Assembly: GCA_011959285.1 (NCBI GenBank)
Contig: BLLW01000014.1
Span: forward strand, 1 to 64,000
DNA: 64,000 bases
Direction of reading: 5' to 3'
Source of the DNA: Lachnospiraceae bacterium
GTDB lineage: Bacteria; Bacillota; Clostridia; Lachnospirales; Lachnospiraceae
The notes beneath the pieces were generated by a model. The model saw only the letters and a program-made list of their open reading frames with translations, was not told the origin of the DNA and searched no databases. Of the stretch, positions 52,924 through 63,046 are shown piece after piece (positions within the stretch are counted from its first letter, which is position 1; every line of letters begins with the position of its first letter). The position numbers and the translations under genes are program-made.

Positions 52924-55014
52924 TTAAATCTGTGCAACATCCTTCATGGAGAAGCTCATTCTTCCCATCTTGTCTTTTCCAAGACATACCACAGTCACCT
53001 TATCGCCAAGAGTCAGTACGTCTTCCACACGGTTGATTCTCTCCTTTGCAATCTTGGAAATGTGAACCATTCCCTCCTTGCCAGGTGCGAACTCAACAAA
53101 TGCGCCAAATTCCTTGATGCTCACTACGATTCCCTTGAAGATCTGCCCCTCCTGATAGTCTGTCACGATGGTCTTAATGTATTCTACCGCCTTGTCCATC
53201 ATAGCCGCATCCGTTCCGCATACAGATACGTTTCCGTCATCTGTGATATCAATCTTCACACCGGTACGAGCAATAATCTCATTGATGGTCTTACCCCTCT
53301 GCCCTACCACATCACCAATCTTTTCAGGATCGATGGAAATGGAGATAATCTTCGGCGCATAAGGTCCCACTTCCGGTCTAGGTGCATCAATCGCTTTCTT
53401 CATGCAGGTATCCATAATGAACAGCCTTGCCTCACGGCACCTTTCAATGGCGCCCTCCACAATCGGTCTTGTAAGACCATGTATCTTGATATCCATCTGA
53501 ATTGCCGTAATGCCCTCTGTTGTACCTGTCACCTTAAAGTCCATATCGCCAAAGAAATCTTCCAGCCCCTGGATATCTGTAAGGAGTACGAAATCATCAT
53601 CGGTCTCTCCTGTTACCAGACCGCAGGAAATACCTGCCACCATCTTCTTAATCGGTACACCTGCCGCCATCAAAGACATGCAGGAGGCACAGGTAGATGC
53701 CATGGATGTAGAGCCGTTAGATTCAAAAGTTTCCGAAACGGTACGGATTGCATAAGGAAATTCTTCCTCGGAAGGAAGCACTGGAATAAGGGCTCTTTCC
53801 GCCAATGCACCGTGACCAATTTCTCTTCTTCCCGGTCCTCTTGAAGGCTTTGTCTCGCCTACCGAATAAGAAGGGAAGTTATAATGATGCATATAACGCT
53901 TGCTCACTTCATTTTCATCCAGACCGTCAATTCTCTGCTGCTCGGATAAAGGCGCTAATGTGCAGACATTGCAAATCTGTGTCTGCCCACGGGTGAACAT
54001 GGCAGAGCCATGCACTCTGGGAATAATATCCACCTCCGCAGCAAGGGGACGAATCTGGGTGATTTCACGTCCATCCGGGCGCTTGTGATCCTTCAAGATC
54101 ATTTTACGGACCGTCTTCTTCTCATACTGATAAATCGCTTCTCCAAGAACAGCCAGCCATTCTTCGTTTTCTGCAAATGCTTCTTCCAGCTTTTCTGTTA
54201 TGTTCTTGATATTTTCTTCGCGGACCTGCTTTTCATCTGTAAAGACCGCTTCCTCCATCTCAGCAGGAGGTACGATTTCCTTGATGGCTGCAAAAAGCTC
54301 CTCGGGAACCGCACAGCTTGTATACGTATGCTTCGGTTTGCCTACTTCTGCAACAATCTGGTTAATGAATGCAATAATCGTCTGGTTGATCTCGTGTGCC
54401 TTATAAATTGCCTCAATCATCTGGTCTTCAGGAATTTCATTAGCGCCGGCTTCAATCATAATCACTTTTTCGGAAGTAGATGCCACCGTCAGATTCAAAT
54501 CTCCATTCTTCCACTGTTCTTGGGAAGGATTGATCACCAATTCTCTATCCACCATGCCCACCTGTGTCATAGCACAGGGACCATCAAAGGGGATATCTGA
54601 GATGCAGGTTGCAATTGCTGCTCCTAACATCGCCACCAACTCCGGACGGCATGCAGGATCGACGCTCATGACCATATTGTTTAAAGTTACATCATTTCTG
54701 TAGTCCTTAGGGAACAAAGGACGCATGGGTCTGTCAATGACACGGCTCGTCAAAATGGCATTTTCAGATGCCTTACCCTCTCTTTTATTAAATCCCCCAG
54801 GGATTTTGCCTACTGCGTATAATTTCTCTTCATACTCTACGCTTAAAGGGAAAAAGTCGATTCCCTCCCTTGGCTTGTCTGATGCGGTCGCCGTGGACAA
54901 TACAGTGGTATCTCCGTAGTGCATGAACGCGCATCCATTTGCCTGCTTGCCCACTCTGTTGATATCAACTTTGAGCGTACGACCTGCAAGTTCCATTGAA
55001 AACGTCTTGTACAT
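52924..55014 (-). CDS. pnp: Polynucleotide phosphorylase
   Basis: Phosphorolytic 3'-to-5' exoribonuclease. The 696-residue protein has two RNase PH domains (about 1-230 and 310-540, including GRREIGHGALAERAL and STSMASTCASCMSLMAAGVP), a KH domain with IGDVVGQRGKTINEIIARTG, and a C-terminal S1 domain (GIVVSIKEFGAFVEFAPGKEGMVHIS). The ATG follows aaggagag. It follows rpsO, the conserved gene pair. Confidence 0.97.
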   Translation of the reverse strand: MYKTFSMELAGRTLKVDINRVGKQANGCAFMHYGDTTVLSTATASDKPREGIDFFPLSVEYEEKLYAVGKIPGGFNKREGKASENAILTSRVIDRPMRPLFPKDYRNDVTLNNMVMSVDPACRPELVAMLGAAIATCISDIPFDGPCAMTQVGMVDRELVINPSQEQWKNGDLNLTVASTSEKVIMIEAGANEIPEDQMIEAIYKAHEINQTIIAFINQIVAEVGKPKHTYTSCAVPEELFAAIKEIVPPAEMEEAVFTDEKQVREENIKNITEKLEEAFAENEEWLAVLGEAIYQYEKKTVRKMILKDHKRPDGREITQIRPLAAEVDIIPRVHGSAMFTRGQTQICNVCTLAPLSEQQRIDGLDENEVSKRYMHHYNFPSYSVGETKPSRGPGRREIGHGALAERALIPVLPSEEEFPYAIRTVSETFESNGSTSMASTCASCMSLMAAGVPIKKMVAGISCGLVTGETDDDFVLLTDIQGLEDFFGDMDFKVTGTTEGITAIQMDIKIHGLTRPIVEGAIERCREARLFIMDTCMKKAIDAPRPEVGPYAPKIISISIDPEKIGDVVGQRGKTINEIIARTGVKIDITDDGNVSVCGTDAAMMDKAVEYIKTIVTDYQEGQIFKGIVVSIKEFGAFVEFAPGKEGMVHISKIAKERINRVEDVLTLGDKVTVVCLGKDKMGRMSFSMKDVAQI

Positions 55015-55069
55015 ATTCTCTCTCCTTTTCTTATCTTACCAGTCACTTTAAATGACTCATTGAATTAAA

Positions 55070-55104
55070 AAGGCGGAGTAAAACCAACCGGTATGCTCCG
55101 CCTT
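55070..55104 (-). terminator. Terminator between rpsO and pnp
   Basis: Stem aaggcggag/ctccgcctt with a T-run on the minus strand, 14 bases downstream of rpsO. Part of the message may read through into pnp, or pnp has its own promoter in the 13-base-to-55-base gap. Confidence 0.8.
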
Positions 55105-55117
55105 AAAACTGCCATCT

Positions 55118-55384
55118 TTACTTTCTAAGTCCCAGTTTCTCAATCAAAGCACGATATCTTTCAATATCCTTATCTTTCAGATAATTAAGAAGACCACGTC
55201 TCTGACCTACCATCTTGAACATACCTCTTCTGGAATGATTATCCTTGGGATGCTCTTTCAAGTGCTCTGTAAGTTCCTGGATTCTTGCTGACAAAACTGC
55301 AATCTGTACTTCCGGTGAACCTGTGTCACCTTCGCATCTTGCATATTCCTTCATAATCGCTGTTTTCTTTTCTTTAGAAATCAT
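55118..55384 (-). CDS. rpsO: 30S ribosomal protein S15
   Basis: Binds the 16S rRNA three-way junction early in 30S assembly. The 88-residue protein has [29 protein letters not shown] and [20 protein letters not shown], the classic S15 signature. A strong ribosome binding site (aaggagg) precedes the ATG. The roughly 85-base leader from the promoter at 55476-55504 is long enough for autoregulation by S15, but I cannot demonstrate a fold. Confidence 0.98.
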   Translation of the reverse strand: MISKEKKTAIMKEYARCEGDTGSPEVQIAVLSARIQELTEHLKEHPKDNHSRRGMFKMVGQRRGLLNYLKDKDIERYRALIEKLGLRK

Positions 55385-55475
55385 TGTGTTTCCTCCTTCT
55401 TTTTCAAACGCCTGATGCTAAGAACCGGTCGGAGTGTCCATAGTTCTGAGCAACGGCTAAATCTCACACTTACGT

Positions 55476-55504
55476 ATCATAGCACAGCTTATGCCGCTTG
55501 TAAA
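55476..55504 (-). promoter_or_regulatory. Promoter of rpsO
   Basis: On the minus strand TTTACA, 17 bases, TATGAT, placed just after the NlpC/P60 gene stop. The transcript would have an 85-base leader. Confidence 0.7.
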
Positions 55505-55513
55505 GAACTATTT

Positions 55514-56575
55514 TTAATCCTGCAATATGCGTACCATCCTGTACGGCGTTCTGTAATTATAAGAGGAAATCTTAATTCCTGTCTTAGGGCTGCTGGCATG
55601 GATGACCTGTCCTCCGCCGATATACAATGCTACATGATTGACGGTGCCTCCCTTTGCATAAAATACTAAATCGCCCGGCTGAAGTTCCGATGCATTGATG
55701 CTTGTTCCCATATTTGCCTGTGCTCTGGAAGAGTGCGGCAGGGAAACGCCATATTTGGCAAACACACTGAGAACGAAACCAGAACAGTCCGCACCGTTCG
55801 TAAGGCTCGTGCCTCCCCACACATAAGGATTTCCAAGGAACTGCTTTGCATACTGGCAAATATCTACACGGACATCGGAAACACCCTGGCCGTATAAAAG
55901 CTCGGTCATAGTGATCGCCGTCTCTAAATCAGACTTCACTTCCACATAATCGCTGGATACGTAAACCTCTTCGTCGTCCAGATAAACCCGAATCCAGCCA
56001 TCATCCTGGATTTCTACGATATCCAATGCTTCTCCTGCCGCCACCTGAGTGACGACTTCTGCATCCATACTGGGATATTCCCTGATATTCAAACCATCTG
56101 CGGTTGCCACTGCAAGTGCAGATGCCAATTCTTCACCTTTCTTTTTTGCCTCAAATCCAGTAAGAAGATACTCTTCTTTTACATATCCTTCCACTTTGCC
56201 AGAGGTGATATGTGCCCAGCCGTTTTCACTGCTTATGATTTCACATGCCGCATTTTTCGGAAGCTTTCCAACCAGCTTGCCTGACTCATCCGGTTCCTGT
56301 CTGATATTTAAATTATTTTCTTCCACATTGCAGATGCCAAGATGGGTGTATCCCCAAAGCGCACCCTCTGCATTTCTGGCAATTTCAAGATATTCTACTT
56401 TTGTAAGAGATGAAAGGAACAGATTACCCGCTCCAGCCGTCAGTAATTCTTCTGTATCGTCGATTGCCGTCACTGTATTCCCACCATTTAACTCCACTGC
56501 AAATGTATCCATAGGTCTTCCCAGCATCATTAAGGATGTAAAAATGCAGACACCACATATCATCTGTCTTTTCAT
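55514..56575 (-). CDS. Secreted NlpC/P60 peptidoglycan endopeptidase with two SH3b domains
   Basis: The 353-residue precursor has a signal peptide (to about residue 26), two SH3b domains (about 85-140 and 150-212, each with an NIRxxP-type segment, NLNIRQEPDESG and GLNIREYPSM) and a C-terminal NlpC/P60 domain with C264 in NGADCSGF and H314 in NHVALYIG. It should cleave D-iGlu-mDAP-type bonds in the cell wall. It interrupts the ribF-rpsO order, has its own excellent promoter and a WalR-type repeat just downstream of the -10. Confidence 0.93.
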   Translation of the reverse strand: MKRQMICGVCIFTSLMMLGRPMDTFAVELNGGNTVTAIDDTEELLTAGAGNLFLSSLTKVEYLEIARNAEGALWGYTHLGICNVEENNLNIRQEPDESGKLVGKLPKNAACEIISSENGWAHITSGKVEGYVKEEYLLTGFEAKKKGEELASALAVATADGLNIREYPSMDAEVVTQVAAGEALDIVEIQDDGWIRVYLDDEEVYVSSDYVEVKSDLETAITMTELLYGQGVSDVRVDICQYAKQFLGNPYVWGGTSLTNGADCSGFVLSVFAKYGVSLPHSSRAQANMGTSINASELQPGDLVFYAKGGTVNHVALYIGGGQVIHASSPKTGIKISSYNYRTPYRMVRILQD

Positions 56576-56595
56576 AAATTGATCCTCCTAAAGAT

Positions 56596-56612
56596 GTTAC
56601 AAAATTGTTACA
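56596..56612 (-). promoter_or_regulatory. WalR-type direct repeat (TGTAAC-N5-TGTAAC)
   Basis: On the minus strand TGTAAC, five bases, TGTAAC, matching the WalR (YycF) box TGTWAH-N5-TGTWAH exactly. It lies downstream of the -10 element of the NlpC/P60 gene, a typical target for WalR. Confidence 0.6.
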
Positions 56613-56626
56613 TTTTCAACAAGATT

Positions 56627-56655
56627 ATTATAACAAGCAATCCTTTGGATGTCAA
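56627..56655 (-). promoter_or_regulatory. Consensus sigma-A promoter of the NlpC/P60 gene
   Basis: On the minus strand TTGACA, 17 bases, TATAAT: a perfect consensus. The -35 overlaps the last bases of ribF. Confidence 0.85.
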
Positions 56656-57569
56656 TCATGGAATTGTCTTCCCTCTGCAATGTCCCTTTCCATCTGTTTT
56701 TTCAATGCCTGCACATTTTCAAACTTTTGTTCCGATCTTTTAAATTGTAATAATTCTGTTACAATTTGTTTCCCGTACATATCTCTGTCAAAGTCGTAAA
56801 GATACGTCTCCACACTGATTTCCTTTGCCGCATTTACCGTAGGCTTGTACCCAATATTCGTAATACCCGGATAAACACAATTTTCATAAAGCACCCGGGA
56901 ATAGTAAACGCCCTTAGGCGGCAGAAGCTTTTCCGTCACCGGATAAAGATTCAGTGTAGGCATCCCAAGCCGTCTTCCCAGTCGGTTCCCCTCCTGTACC
57001 TTCCCCTCAAAACTGTAATATCTGCCAAGCAGCTCACAAGCAAGAGGCATGTCTCCCTTTTCTACAGCCTCCCTTACCAGCGTAGAACTGATTTCCCTGC
57101 CTTTGTAAAAAATCTTATCGATGATCTCTACCTGATAACCAAGAGAATCTGCCAGACTAATCAGCAGTTCCTTGTTTCCTCTTCCCTTATAGCCGAAAGA
57201 CAAATCCTCCCCCGCCGCAATATAACCTGCATGCATCTGCTCTGCAAGAATCTCTCTGACAAAAAATTCAGGATCTGTAGCCGCAGTTTCCTTGTTCAGA
57301 GGAAACTCAATCAAAATATCGATTCCCAAACGCTCAAACAGCTTCCTTTTTTCACACCGCGTCGTCAGTTCAGCTTGCGGTCCTTGTCCAAAATAAACAG
57401 ATGCAGAAGGATAAAATGTAAAAACCACTGCCTGCATTCCCTGCTTCTTTTGTCTTAAAATATGGGAAAGAAGCTGTATATGTCCTTTATGAATGCCGTC
57501 AAACTTTCCAATTGCGACGGCTGTCTGCTGTTGCATATAAAATTTCGTTGTATCGTGAATGATTTCCAT
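56652..57569 (-). CDS. ribF: Bifunctional riboflavin kinase/FAD synthetase
   Basis: Converts riboflavin to FMN and FAD. The 305-residue protein has the N-terminal FAD-synthetase nucleotidyltransferase domain (AIGKFDGIHKGHIQLL, with the HxGH-like G-I-H-K-G-H) and the C-terminal flavokinase domain (GNRLGRRLGMPTLNLYP, YPGITNIGYKPTVN, VETYLYDFD). It follows truB by 18 bases. No FMN riboswitch is visible in the surrounding gaps. Confidence 0.96.
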   Translation of the reverse strand: MEIIHDTTKFYMQQQTAVAIGKFDGIHKGHIQLLSHILRQKKQGMQAVVFTFYPSASVYFGQGPQAELTTRCEKRKLFERLGIDILIEFPLNKETAATDPEFFVREILAEQMHAGYIAAGEDLSFGYKGRGNKELLISLADSLGYQVEIIDKIFYKGREISSTLVREAVEKGDMPLACELLGRYYSFEGKVQEGNRLGRRLGMPTLNLYPVTEKLLPPKGVYYSRVLYENCVYPGITNIGYKPTVNAAKEISVETYLYDFDRDMYGKQIVTELLQFKRSEQKFENVQALKKQMERDIAEGRQFHD

Positions 57570-57587
57570 AATTCATTACCTGCTTCA

Positions 57588-58490
57588 TCAACTGAAGAAC
57601 ATTTTCACCGGCAAAAAAAGTTCTCGTTTCCTGTCACATTGATATACACCGTAAAAAATGTTCTGATGGCTGTATACCCGCATCTTTTGTCCATCTATCA
57701 TATCTGCTGTTTCTTCCACAAAATCATTTCTTTTCAACTGATTTCCATTTTGAATTGCTTTGAACGCGCTTTCCTTTACACTAAACGCCGGATAAGCTTC
57801 AAACATTTTCTCCACCGGAATCACTGCCTCTGAAAGCGTTCCCTGATCGGATAAATACTGCAGCTGGTCAAGTGTACGGGCTGTTTCAATCTCAAATCCA
57901 CCCGCCTTTGATCGGATCAGCTTCACCATTACCCCTCCGCATCCCAGCTTTTCCCCAATATCATGGCACAAGGTCCTGATATAAGTGCCCTTAGAGCACT
58001 TCACTTTTATAATATATTCCGGGTGCGCCTCTTCCAAAATTTCCAGCTCATAAATCGTAATCGGTCTCGCCGCACGCTCCACCTCTTTGCCTTCTCTGGC
58101 AAGCTCATAGAGCTTTTTTCCATTTACCTTTAATGCCGAATACATAGGCGGAACCTGCATGGAATCCCCGACAAACGACAAAATAACATCTCTTACCTCT
58201 GATGGCGAAGCTGACACTTCTCTCCTTGCTAAAACCTTTCCCGATCCATCCTGCGTGTCTGTACTTATGCCGAGCTGCAGCGTGGCAATATACTCCTTCT
58301 GCCGGTCCGTCAGCATGTCGCACAATTTTGTAGCGTTTCCAAGACAAACAGGAAGAACCCCTACCGCATCCGGGTCAAGGGTTCCTGTATGACCAATTTT
58401 TTTTTGCCTGCAAATGCCTCGAAGCTTTGCCACCACGTCATGGGAGGTATAGCCAGCTTCTTTATACACGTTTATGATTCCATGATACAT
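57588..58490 (-). CDS. truB: tRNA pseudouridine-55 synthase TruB
   Basis: Makes pseudouridine 55 in the T-arm of tRNA. The 300-residue protein has GIINVYKEAGYTSHDVV and the catalytic GHTGTLDPDAVGVLPV, whose second aspartate region holds the nucleophile, plus KCSKGTYIRTLCHDIGEKLG and the C-terminal PUA-like part. It follows nrnA by 15 bases in the conserved infB-rbfA-nrnA-truB-ribF string. Confidence 0.96.
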   Translation of the reverse strand: MYHGIINVYKEAGYTSHDVVAKLRGICRQKKIGHTGTLDPDAVGVLPVCLGNATKLCDMLTDRQKEYIATLQLGISTDTQDGSGKVLARREVSASPSEVRDVILSFVGDSMQVPPMYSALKVNGKKLYELAREGKEVERAARPITIYELEILEEAHPEYIIKVKCSKGTYIRTLCHDIGEKLGCGGVMVKLIRSKAGGFEIETARTLDQLQYLSDQGTLSEAVIPVEKMFEAYPAFSVKESAFKAIQNGNQLKRNDFVEETADMIDGQKMRVYSHQNIFYGVYQCDRKRELFLPVKMFFS

Positions 58491-58505
58491 CTTATCAACA
58501 TTCCT

Positions 58506-59492
58506 TTATGCTTTTAGTTGTATTGCAATTTGTGCGGACAAGTTATTGACAATATCATGGAAAGTTCCCTGCATGGTAGCTCCCGCTGCCCGCACATGAC
58601 CGCCGCCCCCAAAGAAAGATGCCACCTTCGCCACATCCACCTTTCCGTTGGAGCGAAGACTCACCTTGTATTCCAGCGTATCCGTCTGATACATAAAGAT
58701 GGCGCATTCCACGCCTTTGGTATTTCTAAGCTGGCTTACGATTCCTTCCAGATCGTGCGGCTCTACCTCATAAAAGTTCATGGTCTTTTTATCCACCATG
58801 CTGACCACACATTTTCCATTCATAAATAAAATACTCTCAAGAAGCGCCCTGCCGAGAATCTGATTCTGCACATAGGTCTTCTCATAAAAGGTCTCATCGA
58901 TCAGCCTGGAAAAATCAAATCCGTAGGAAATCAGTTCTGCTGCCGCCTTTAAGGTAGAAGGCGCGGTGTTAGAATACTGCAACACCCCTGTATCATGAAT
59001 GATTCCTATGTATAAAGCCTTGGCAATCTCCGTATCCAGCAGAGATTTATCGGCAATCACATCATAAATCAACTCGCTGGTGGAGCTCGCCTTGGGCATA
59101 ATATAGTTTACATCCCCGCAGCCTTTGTTACTGATGTGGTGATCGATATTCACTTTTTTCTTTGCCCCATCAAAAAACTTTTCGGCTTCTCCGAGACGGT
59201 CCTTTGCCCCATCCAAAGCAAAGAAAACATCATACCTTTCCACATCGGAGACATAATCTGTATGTATTTCCTCTATTCCTTTGATACAGGCAAAGACATC
59301 TGCCGGTTTTTCCAGCATCACTTCCACCTTTGCCCTGGGGCATGCCTTCTTAAGATACAGGTAAAGCCCCATAACGGACCCGACGCAGTCTCCATCGGGT
59401 CTTATGTGACCGCTAATGCCAATTGTTGTGGCATCTTTTACTACTTCAAATATATCCATCATACTCTCCAAATTACTAAACTCTCTTTTCAC
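58506..59492 (-). CDS. nrnA: DHH-family bifunctional oligoribonuclease/PAP phosphatase NrnA
   Basis: Degrades nano-RNAs and dephosphorylates 3'-phosphoadenosine 5'-phosphate. The 328-residue protein has the DHH motif in VNIDHHISNKG, the metal-binding HIRPDGDCVGSVMGL and FALDGAKDRLG, and the C-terminal DHHA1 motif GGGGHVRAAGATM. The start is a GTG overlapping the rbfA stop by 4 bases, so translation is coupled. Confidence 0.94.
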   Translation of the reverse strand: MKREFSNLESMMDIFEVVKDATTIGISGHIRPDGDCVGSVMGLYLYLKKACPRAKVEVMLEKPADVFACIKGIEEIHTDYVSDVERYDVFFALDGAKDRLGEAEKFFDGAKKKVNIDHHISNKGCGDVNYIMPKASSTSELIYDVIADKSLLDTEIAKALYIGIIHDTGVLQYSNTAPSTLKAAAELISYGFDFSRLIDETFYEKTYVQNQILGRALLESILFMNGKCVVSMVDKKTMNFYEVEPHDLEGIVSQLRNTKGVECAIFMYQTDTLEYKVSLRSNGKVDVAKVASFFGGGGHVRAAGATMQGTFHDIVNNLSAQIAIQLKA

Positions 59493-59854
59493 TGTTCTTC
59501 CTGACTGCGGTTCACTTCATCGATCAGTCTGGACATCTTTACTCCGTAAGCTATAGACTGATCCACGATAAAGCGGATTTCCGGCGTATTTCTCAAATTG
59601 ACCCTTCTCGCCAGTTCTTTTCTGATATATCCTTCCGCACTCCTTAACCCTTCCAGCGTACCCTTTTGAACTGTTTCGTCTCCGTATACGCTGATCCACG
59701 CCTTACAGGTTTTTAAATCCGGCGCAACCTCCACCGAAACCACAGAGGTAAGGGGACCTACCCTGGGATCCTTTAAATCGCCTCTTATGATCTCCGCTAA
59801 AACTCTCTGCACCTCCCCGTTGATCCGGGTATTTTTCATGCTGTTTTTTCTCAC
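59489..59854 (-). CDS. rbfA: Ribosome-binding factor A
   Basis: Assists late 30S subunit maturation. The 121-residue protein has the KH-like fold, with [46 protein letters not shown] and [20 protein letters not shown]. The start is a GTG that overlaps the infB stop by 4 bases. Confidence 0.95.
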   Translation of the reverse strand: MRKNSMKNTRINGEVQRVLAEIIRGDLKDPRVGPLTSVVSVEVAPDLKTCKAWISVYGDETVQKGTLEGLRSAEGYIRKELARRVNLRNTPEIRFIVDQSIAYGVKMSRLIDEVNRSQEEQ

Positions 59855-62709
59855 CTGGGAACCTCCACCATAATATATGCCTCTACAATGTCAAGCTCCT
59901 GCATCTGATCGAATCCTTCGAATACAAGACCGCATTCAAATCCTGCTTTAACTTCCTTCACATCATCCTTGAAACGCTTGAGGGAAGCAAGGGCACCTTC
60001 GTAGATCTGATTGCCTTCTCTTGTGATACGTACTTTACAATCCCTCTGGAACATACCGTCAAGCACATAAGAGCCTGCAATATTTCCCACCGCAGATGCT
60101 TTGAAGATCTGTCTTACTTCCGCATGACCGATTACCTTTTCCTCAAAGACAGGGTCCAGCATGCCCTTCATGGCTGCTTCAATATCTTCGATTGCCTGAT
60201 AAATCACCTTGTAGAGTCTGATATCAACGCCCTCCCGTTCTGCGATGGTCTTAGCCATAGCATCAGGACGGACATTGAAGCCAATAATGATTGCTGCTGA
60301 CGCAGAGGCAAGGGATACATCCGATTCATTGATCGCGCCTACGCCGCCATGAATGCATTTCACCACTACTTCCTCATTAGAAAGTTTCATAAGGCTCTGC
60401 TTAACCGCCTCCACGCTTCCCTGTACGTCTGCTTTTACGATAATGTTCAATTCCTTCAGATTACCTGCCTGAATCTGGCTGAAAAGATCGTCAAGAGACA
60501 TCTTCGCCTTTGTTTCTTCCAGCATCTTTTCCTTATTCTGTGCAAGGTAAGTCTCTGCATAAGATTTCGCTGTCTTGTCATTTTCATGGGCAATAAATAC
60601 TTCTCCGGCACTGGGCACATCGGAAAGTCCAAGGATTTCCACCGGCGTGGAAGGAAGCGCTTCCTTCACTCTTCTACCCTTATCATCTATCATTGCCCTT
60701 ACTTTGCCGTGGCTTGCCCCTGCGGAAATGAAATCGCCCACATGAAGGGTACCTTTCTGCACCAGCACAGTTGCCACAGGTCCCCTTCCCTTATCCAGTT
60801 CTGCTTCTATTACAAGACCTCTTGCCTGTCTGTCAGGATTTGCCTTAAGCTCCATAATCTCCGCTGTAAGCAGAATCGTCTCAAGAAGGGCTTCAATGCC
60901 TTCTCCCGATTTAGCTGATACAGGTACAAATTCTGTGCTTCCGCCCCAATCAACCGGAATCAGTTCATATTCTGTCATTTCCTGCTTCACCCTGTCAATG
61001 TTGGCGCCCGGCTTATCAATTTTGTTCACAGCAACAATGATTTCCGTTCCCGCAGCCTTGGCATGATTGATTGCTTCCACCGTCTGGGGCATAACGCCAT
61101 CGTCCGCTGCCACTACTAAAATTGCAATATCCGTAGAATTAGCGCCCCGCATACGCATTGCCGTGAACGCCTCATGTCCGGGTGTATCAAGGAAGGTAAT
61201 TGACTGACCATTAACATTTACAGTATACGCACCTATGTGCTGTGTAATACCTCCGGCTTCCTTATCCGTCACATTTGTCTTGCGGATTGCATCGAGAAGG
61301 GACGTTTTGCCGTGATCAACATGCCCCATAACACAGATGACAGGCGGTCTTTTCTCCATCTTTTCCGTTTCCTCTTCATCCTCTTTGAGCAGTTCTTCAA
61401 TGACATCGATCTTTTCTTCCTTTTCACAGATGATCTCATACTCGATTGCTATATTTTCAGCATCCTCAAAGGAAATTTCGGAATTAACCGTTACAATCTG
61501 TCCCTGCAGGAACAACTTTTTAATGATAACCGAAGGCTGCAGTTTCATCTTATCCGCCAATTCCTTAATGGTAAGGGACTCCGGAATGGTGATGACCTTG
61601 ATCTGCTCCTCAACTGCCTCTTCAACTTTCTTTTCGGGCTTGATAAATCTGCCCGCTTTATTTTTGTTCTTTACTGCCGTCTCGTCCTCTTCGTAGATAA
61701 AATCTTTCTTTGATTTTTTATCTCTCTCTTGACCCATTCTGCGCTTTTCATCATCTCTGCGCTTTTCATCTTTAACGGGGGCTTCCGCAGCGAAACTCTT
61801 ACCCGGCTTTTCGGGGCGTTTAAATCGATTGTCCTGCCCCTGAGCGCCTCTCTCGCTCCGGTTATGATTGCTGCCAGGTCTATTATGATTCCTGTCAGCG
61901 TTATTACCCCTGAAATCATTCCTGCTGCCCGAAGCAGCTGGACGATTAGCGCCTTCAGGTCTGCGGGTGTTGTTCCTCTCATTCCTTTCGCCCTGATTGT
62001 TTCCAGTGCCTCCCGAAGTTCTCTCATTTCTCTGATACCTTTCTTCCTTCGGCGCTGCCGGACGCACGTTCACATCCTTCTGAACAGGCGCCTGCTTTTC
62101 TGTGTTTTCAATGGAAACCTTTGTCTGGGCTGCCTGGGCATTTTTTGCCGCCAGCCTTTCGCTCTCCATCCTTCTTGCATTTTGCTTGAAGTCCACCTGT
62201 GTAGTCTCAGGCATGGAAGGCGCTGTTAACGGACGGATGATTTTGTGACGCGTCTCTTGCTGCTGCCTTCCCGGATTTTGATTCTGGCGATTCCCATTAC
62301 TGGGTCTGTTCCCCTGTCCGGAACGTCTGTCATTGTTTCCTTGGCGCTGTCCTGGAATATTACTGTTGTGGGGGTTGCTTACAAAGATGATTTTCTTTTT
62401 CTTTTTGGGCGCCTCTCCCCCATTCTGAACAGGCTTTGCTTCTTTATTTTCTTTGTCTGTGCTCTTTTTTTCTTCCATTTTTGCCTTTTCCGCCTTTTCT
62501 CCTGAATCTGGTACCTTTTTCTCTTCCACCTTATCTGCCTTTCTAGCAGGTTCAGTTCCAAAGGATTTCCTAACCATATCCGCTACGTCATCCTCTATAG
62601 AACTCTGAGGCGCCTTTACTTCAATTCCTTTATCCTGTAGAAAAGCAATGATTTCTTTGCTTTGCTTTTCCAATTCCTTTGCTATTTCATGCACTTTCAT
62701 TTTGGCCAT
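59851..62709 (-). CDS. infB: Translation initiation factor IF-2
   Basis: GTPase that brings initiator tRNA to the 30S subunit. The 952-residue protein has an N-terminal IF2_N domain ([28 protein letters not shown]), then a long disordered region (about 60-350) rich in N, R, Q, G and K, a second IF2_N motif (about 376-430), the G domain with GHVDHGKT (462-469), [15 protein letters not shown] and [10 protein letters not shown], and domains II-IV ending [14 protein letters not shown] and the C-terminal IF2 domain. The low-complexity region is longer than in Bacillus. Confidence 0.97.
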   Translation of the reverse strand: MAKMKVHEIAKELEKQSKEIIAFLQDKGIEVKAPQSSIEDDVADMVRKSFGTEPARKADKVEEKKVPDSGEKAEKAKMEEKKSTDKENKEAKPVQNGGEAPKKKKKIIFVSNPHNSNIPGQRQGNNDRRSGQGNRPSNGNRQNQNPGRQQQETRHKIIRPLTAPSMPETTQVDFKQNARRMESERLAAKNAQAAQTKVSIENTEKQAPVQKDVNVRPAAPKEERYQRNERTSGGTGNNQGERNERNNTRRPEGANRPAASGSRNDFRGNNADRNHNRPGSNHNRSERGAQGQDNRFKRPEKPGKSFAAEAPVKDEKRRDDEKRRMGQERDKKSKKDFIYEEDETAVKNKNKAGRFIKPEKKVEEAVEEQIKVITIPESLTIKELADKMKLQPSVIIKKLFLQGQIVTVNSEISFEDAENIAIEYEIICEKEEKIDVIEELLKEDEEETEKMEKRPPVICVMGHVDHGKTSLLDAIRKTNVTDKEAGGITQHIGAYTVNVNGQSITFLDTPGHEAFTAMRMRGANSTDIAILVVAADDGVMPQTVEAINHAKAAGTEIIVAVNKIDKPGANIDRVKQEMTEYELIPVDWGGSTEFVPVSAKSGEGIEALLETILLTAEIMELKANPDRQARGLVIEAELDKGRGPVATVLVQKGTLHVGDFISAGASHGKVRAMIDDKGRRVKEALPSTPVEILGLSDVPSAGEVFIAHENDKTAKSYAETYLAQNKEKMLEETKAKMSLDDLFSQIQAGNLKELNIIVKADVQGSVEAVKQSLMKLSNEEVVVKCIHGGVGAINESDVSLASASAAIIIGFNVRPDAMAKTIAEREGVDIRLYKVIYQAIEDIEAAMKGMLDPVFEEKVIGHAEVRQIFKASAVGNIAGSYVLDGMFQRDCKVRITREGNQIYEGALASLKRFKDDVKEVKAGFECGLVFEGFDQMQELDIVEAYIMVEVPR

Positions 62710-62731
62710 TCTATTACCTCCGTCTTAATTC

Positions 62732-63046
62732 CTATGCCTCTTCCAAACGTTTTATTATGTTTTCTGCCATTCCCTGATCTGTAACTGCTATGGATGCTCT
62801 CATTTCCTTACCGACTGCTCTTCCAAGCGCTTCCTTAGTTCCATAAAAATAAATCGGCGTCTTGTAAAAAGTACACATATTGGTGAACATTTTCCTTGTA
62901 TTGTCGGAAGCTTCACAGCTTACGATCACTACCGCTGCCTTTCCCTGCTTAACTGCCTTTTCCGTAGAAAATTCGCCGCTGACTAAATTTCTTCCTCTTG
63001 CAGCCAGACCTAAAAGAGATAATATTTTATCATTCATGAAAAGCAT
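62732..63046 (-). CDS. ylxQ: L7Ae/L30e-family ribosomal-like protein (YlxQ)
   Basis: A 104-residue L7Ae-fold protein of the nusA-infB operon that binds RNA kink-turns. Family segments are ILSLLGLAARGRNLVSGEFSTEKAVKQGKAAVVIVSCEASDNTRK and TPIYFYGTKEALGRAVGKEMRASIAVTD. I choose the ATG at 63046, which follows aaaggag; the ATG at 63037 (MNDKILSL) is the alternative and is nearer to the usual family start. The reading frame overlaps the ylxR 3' end. Confidence 0.93.
   Translation of the reverse strand: MLFMNDKILSLLGLAARGRNLVSGEFSTEKAVKQGKAAVVIVSCEASDNTRKMFTNMCTFYKTPIYFYGTKEALGRAVGKEMRASIAVTDQGMAENIIKRLEEA

Noticed and set aside
55514-56575. NlpC/P60 gene as a phage or toxin gene
   Set aside because: It has a standard signal peptide, two SH3b domains and its own sigma-A promoter, and resembles chromosomal wall hydrolases; no phage genes are near.
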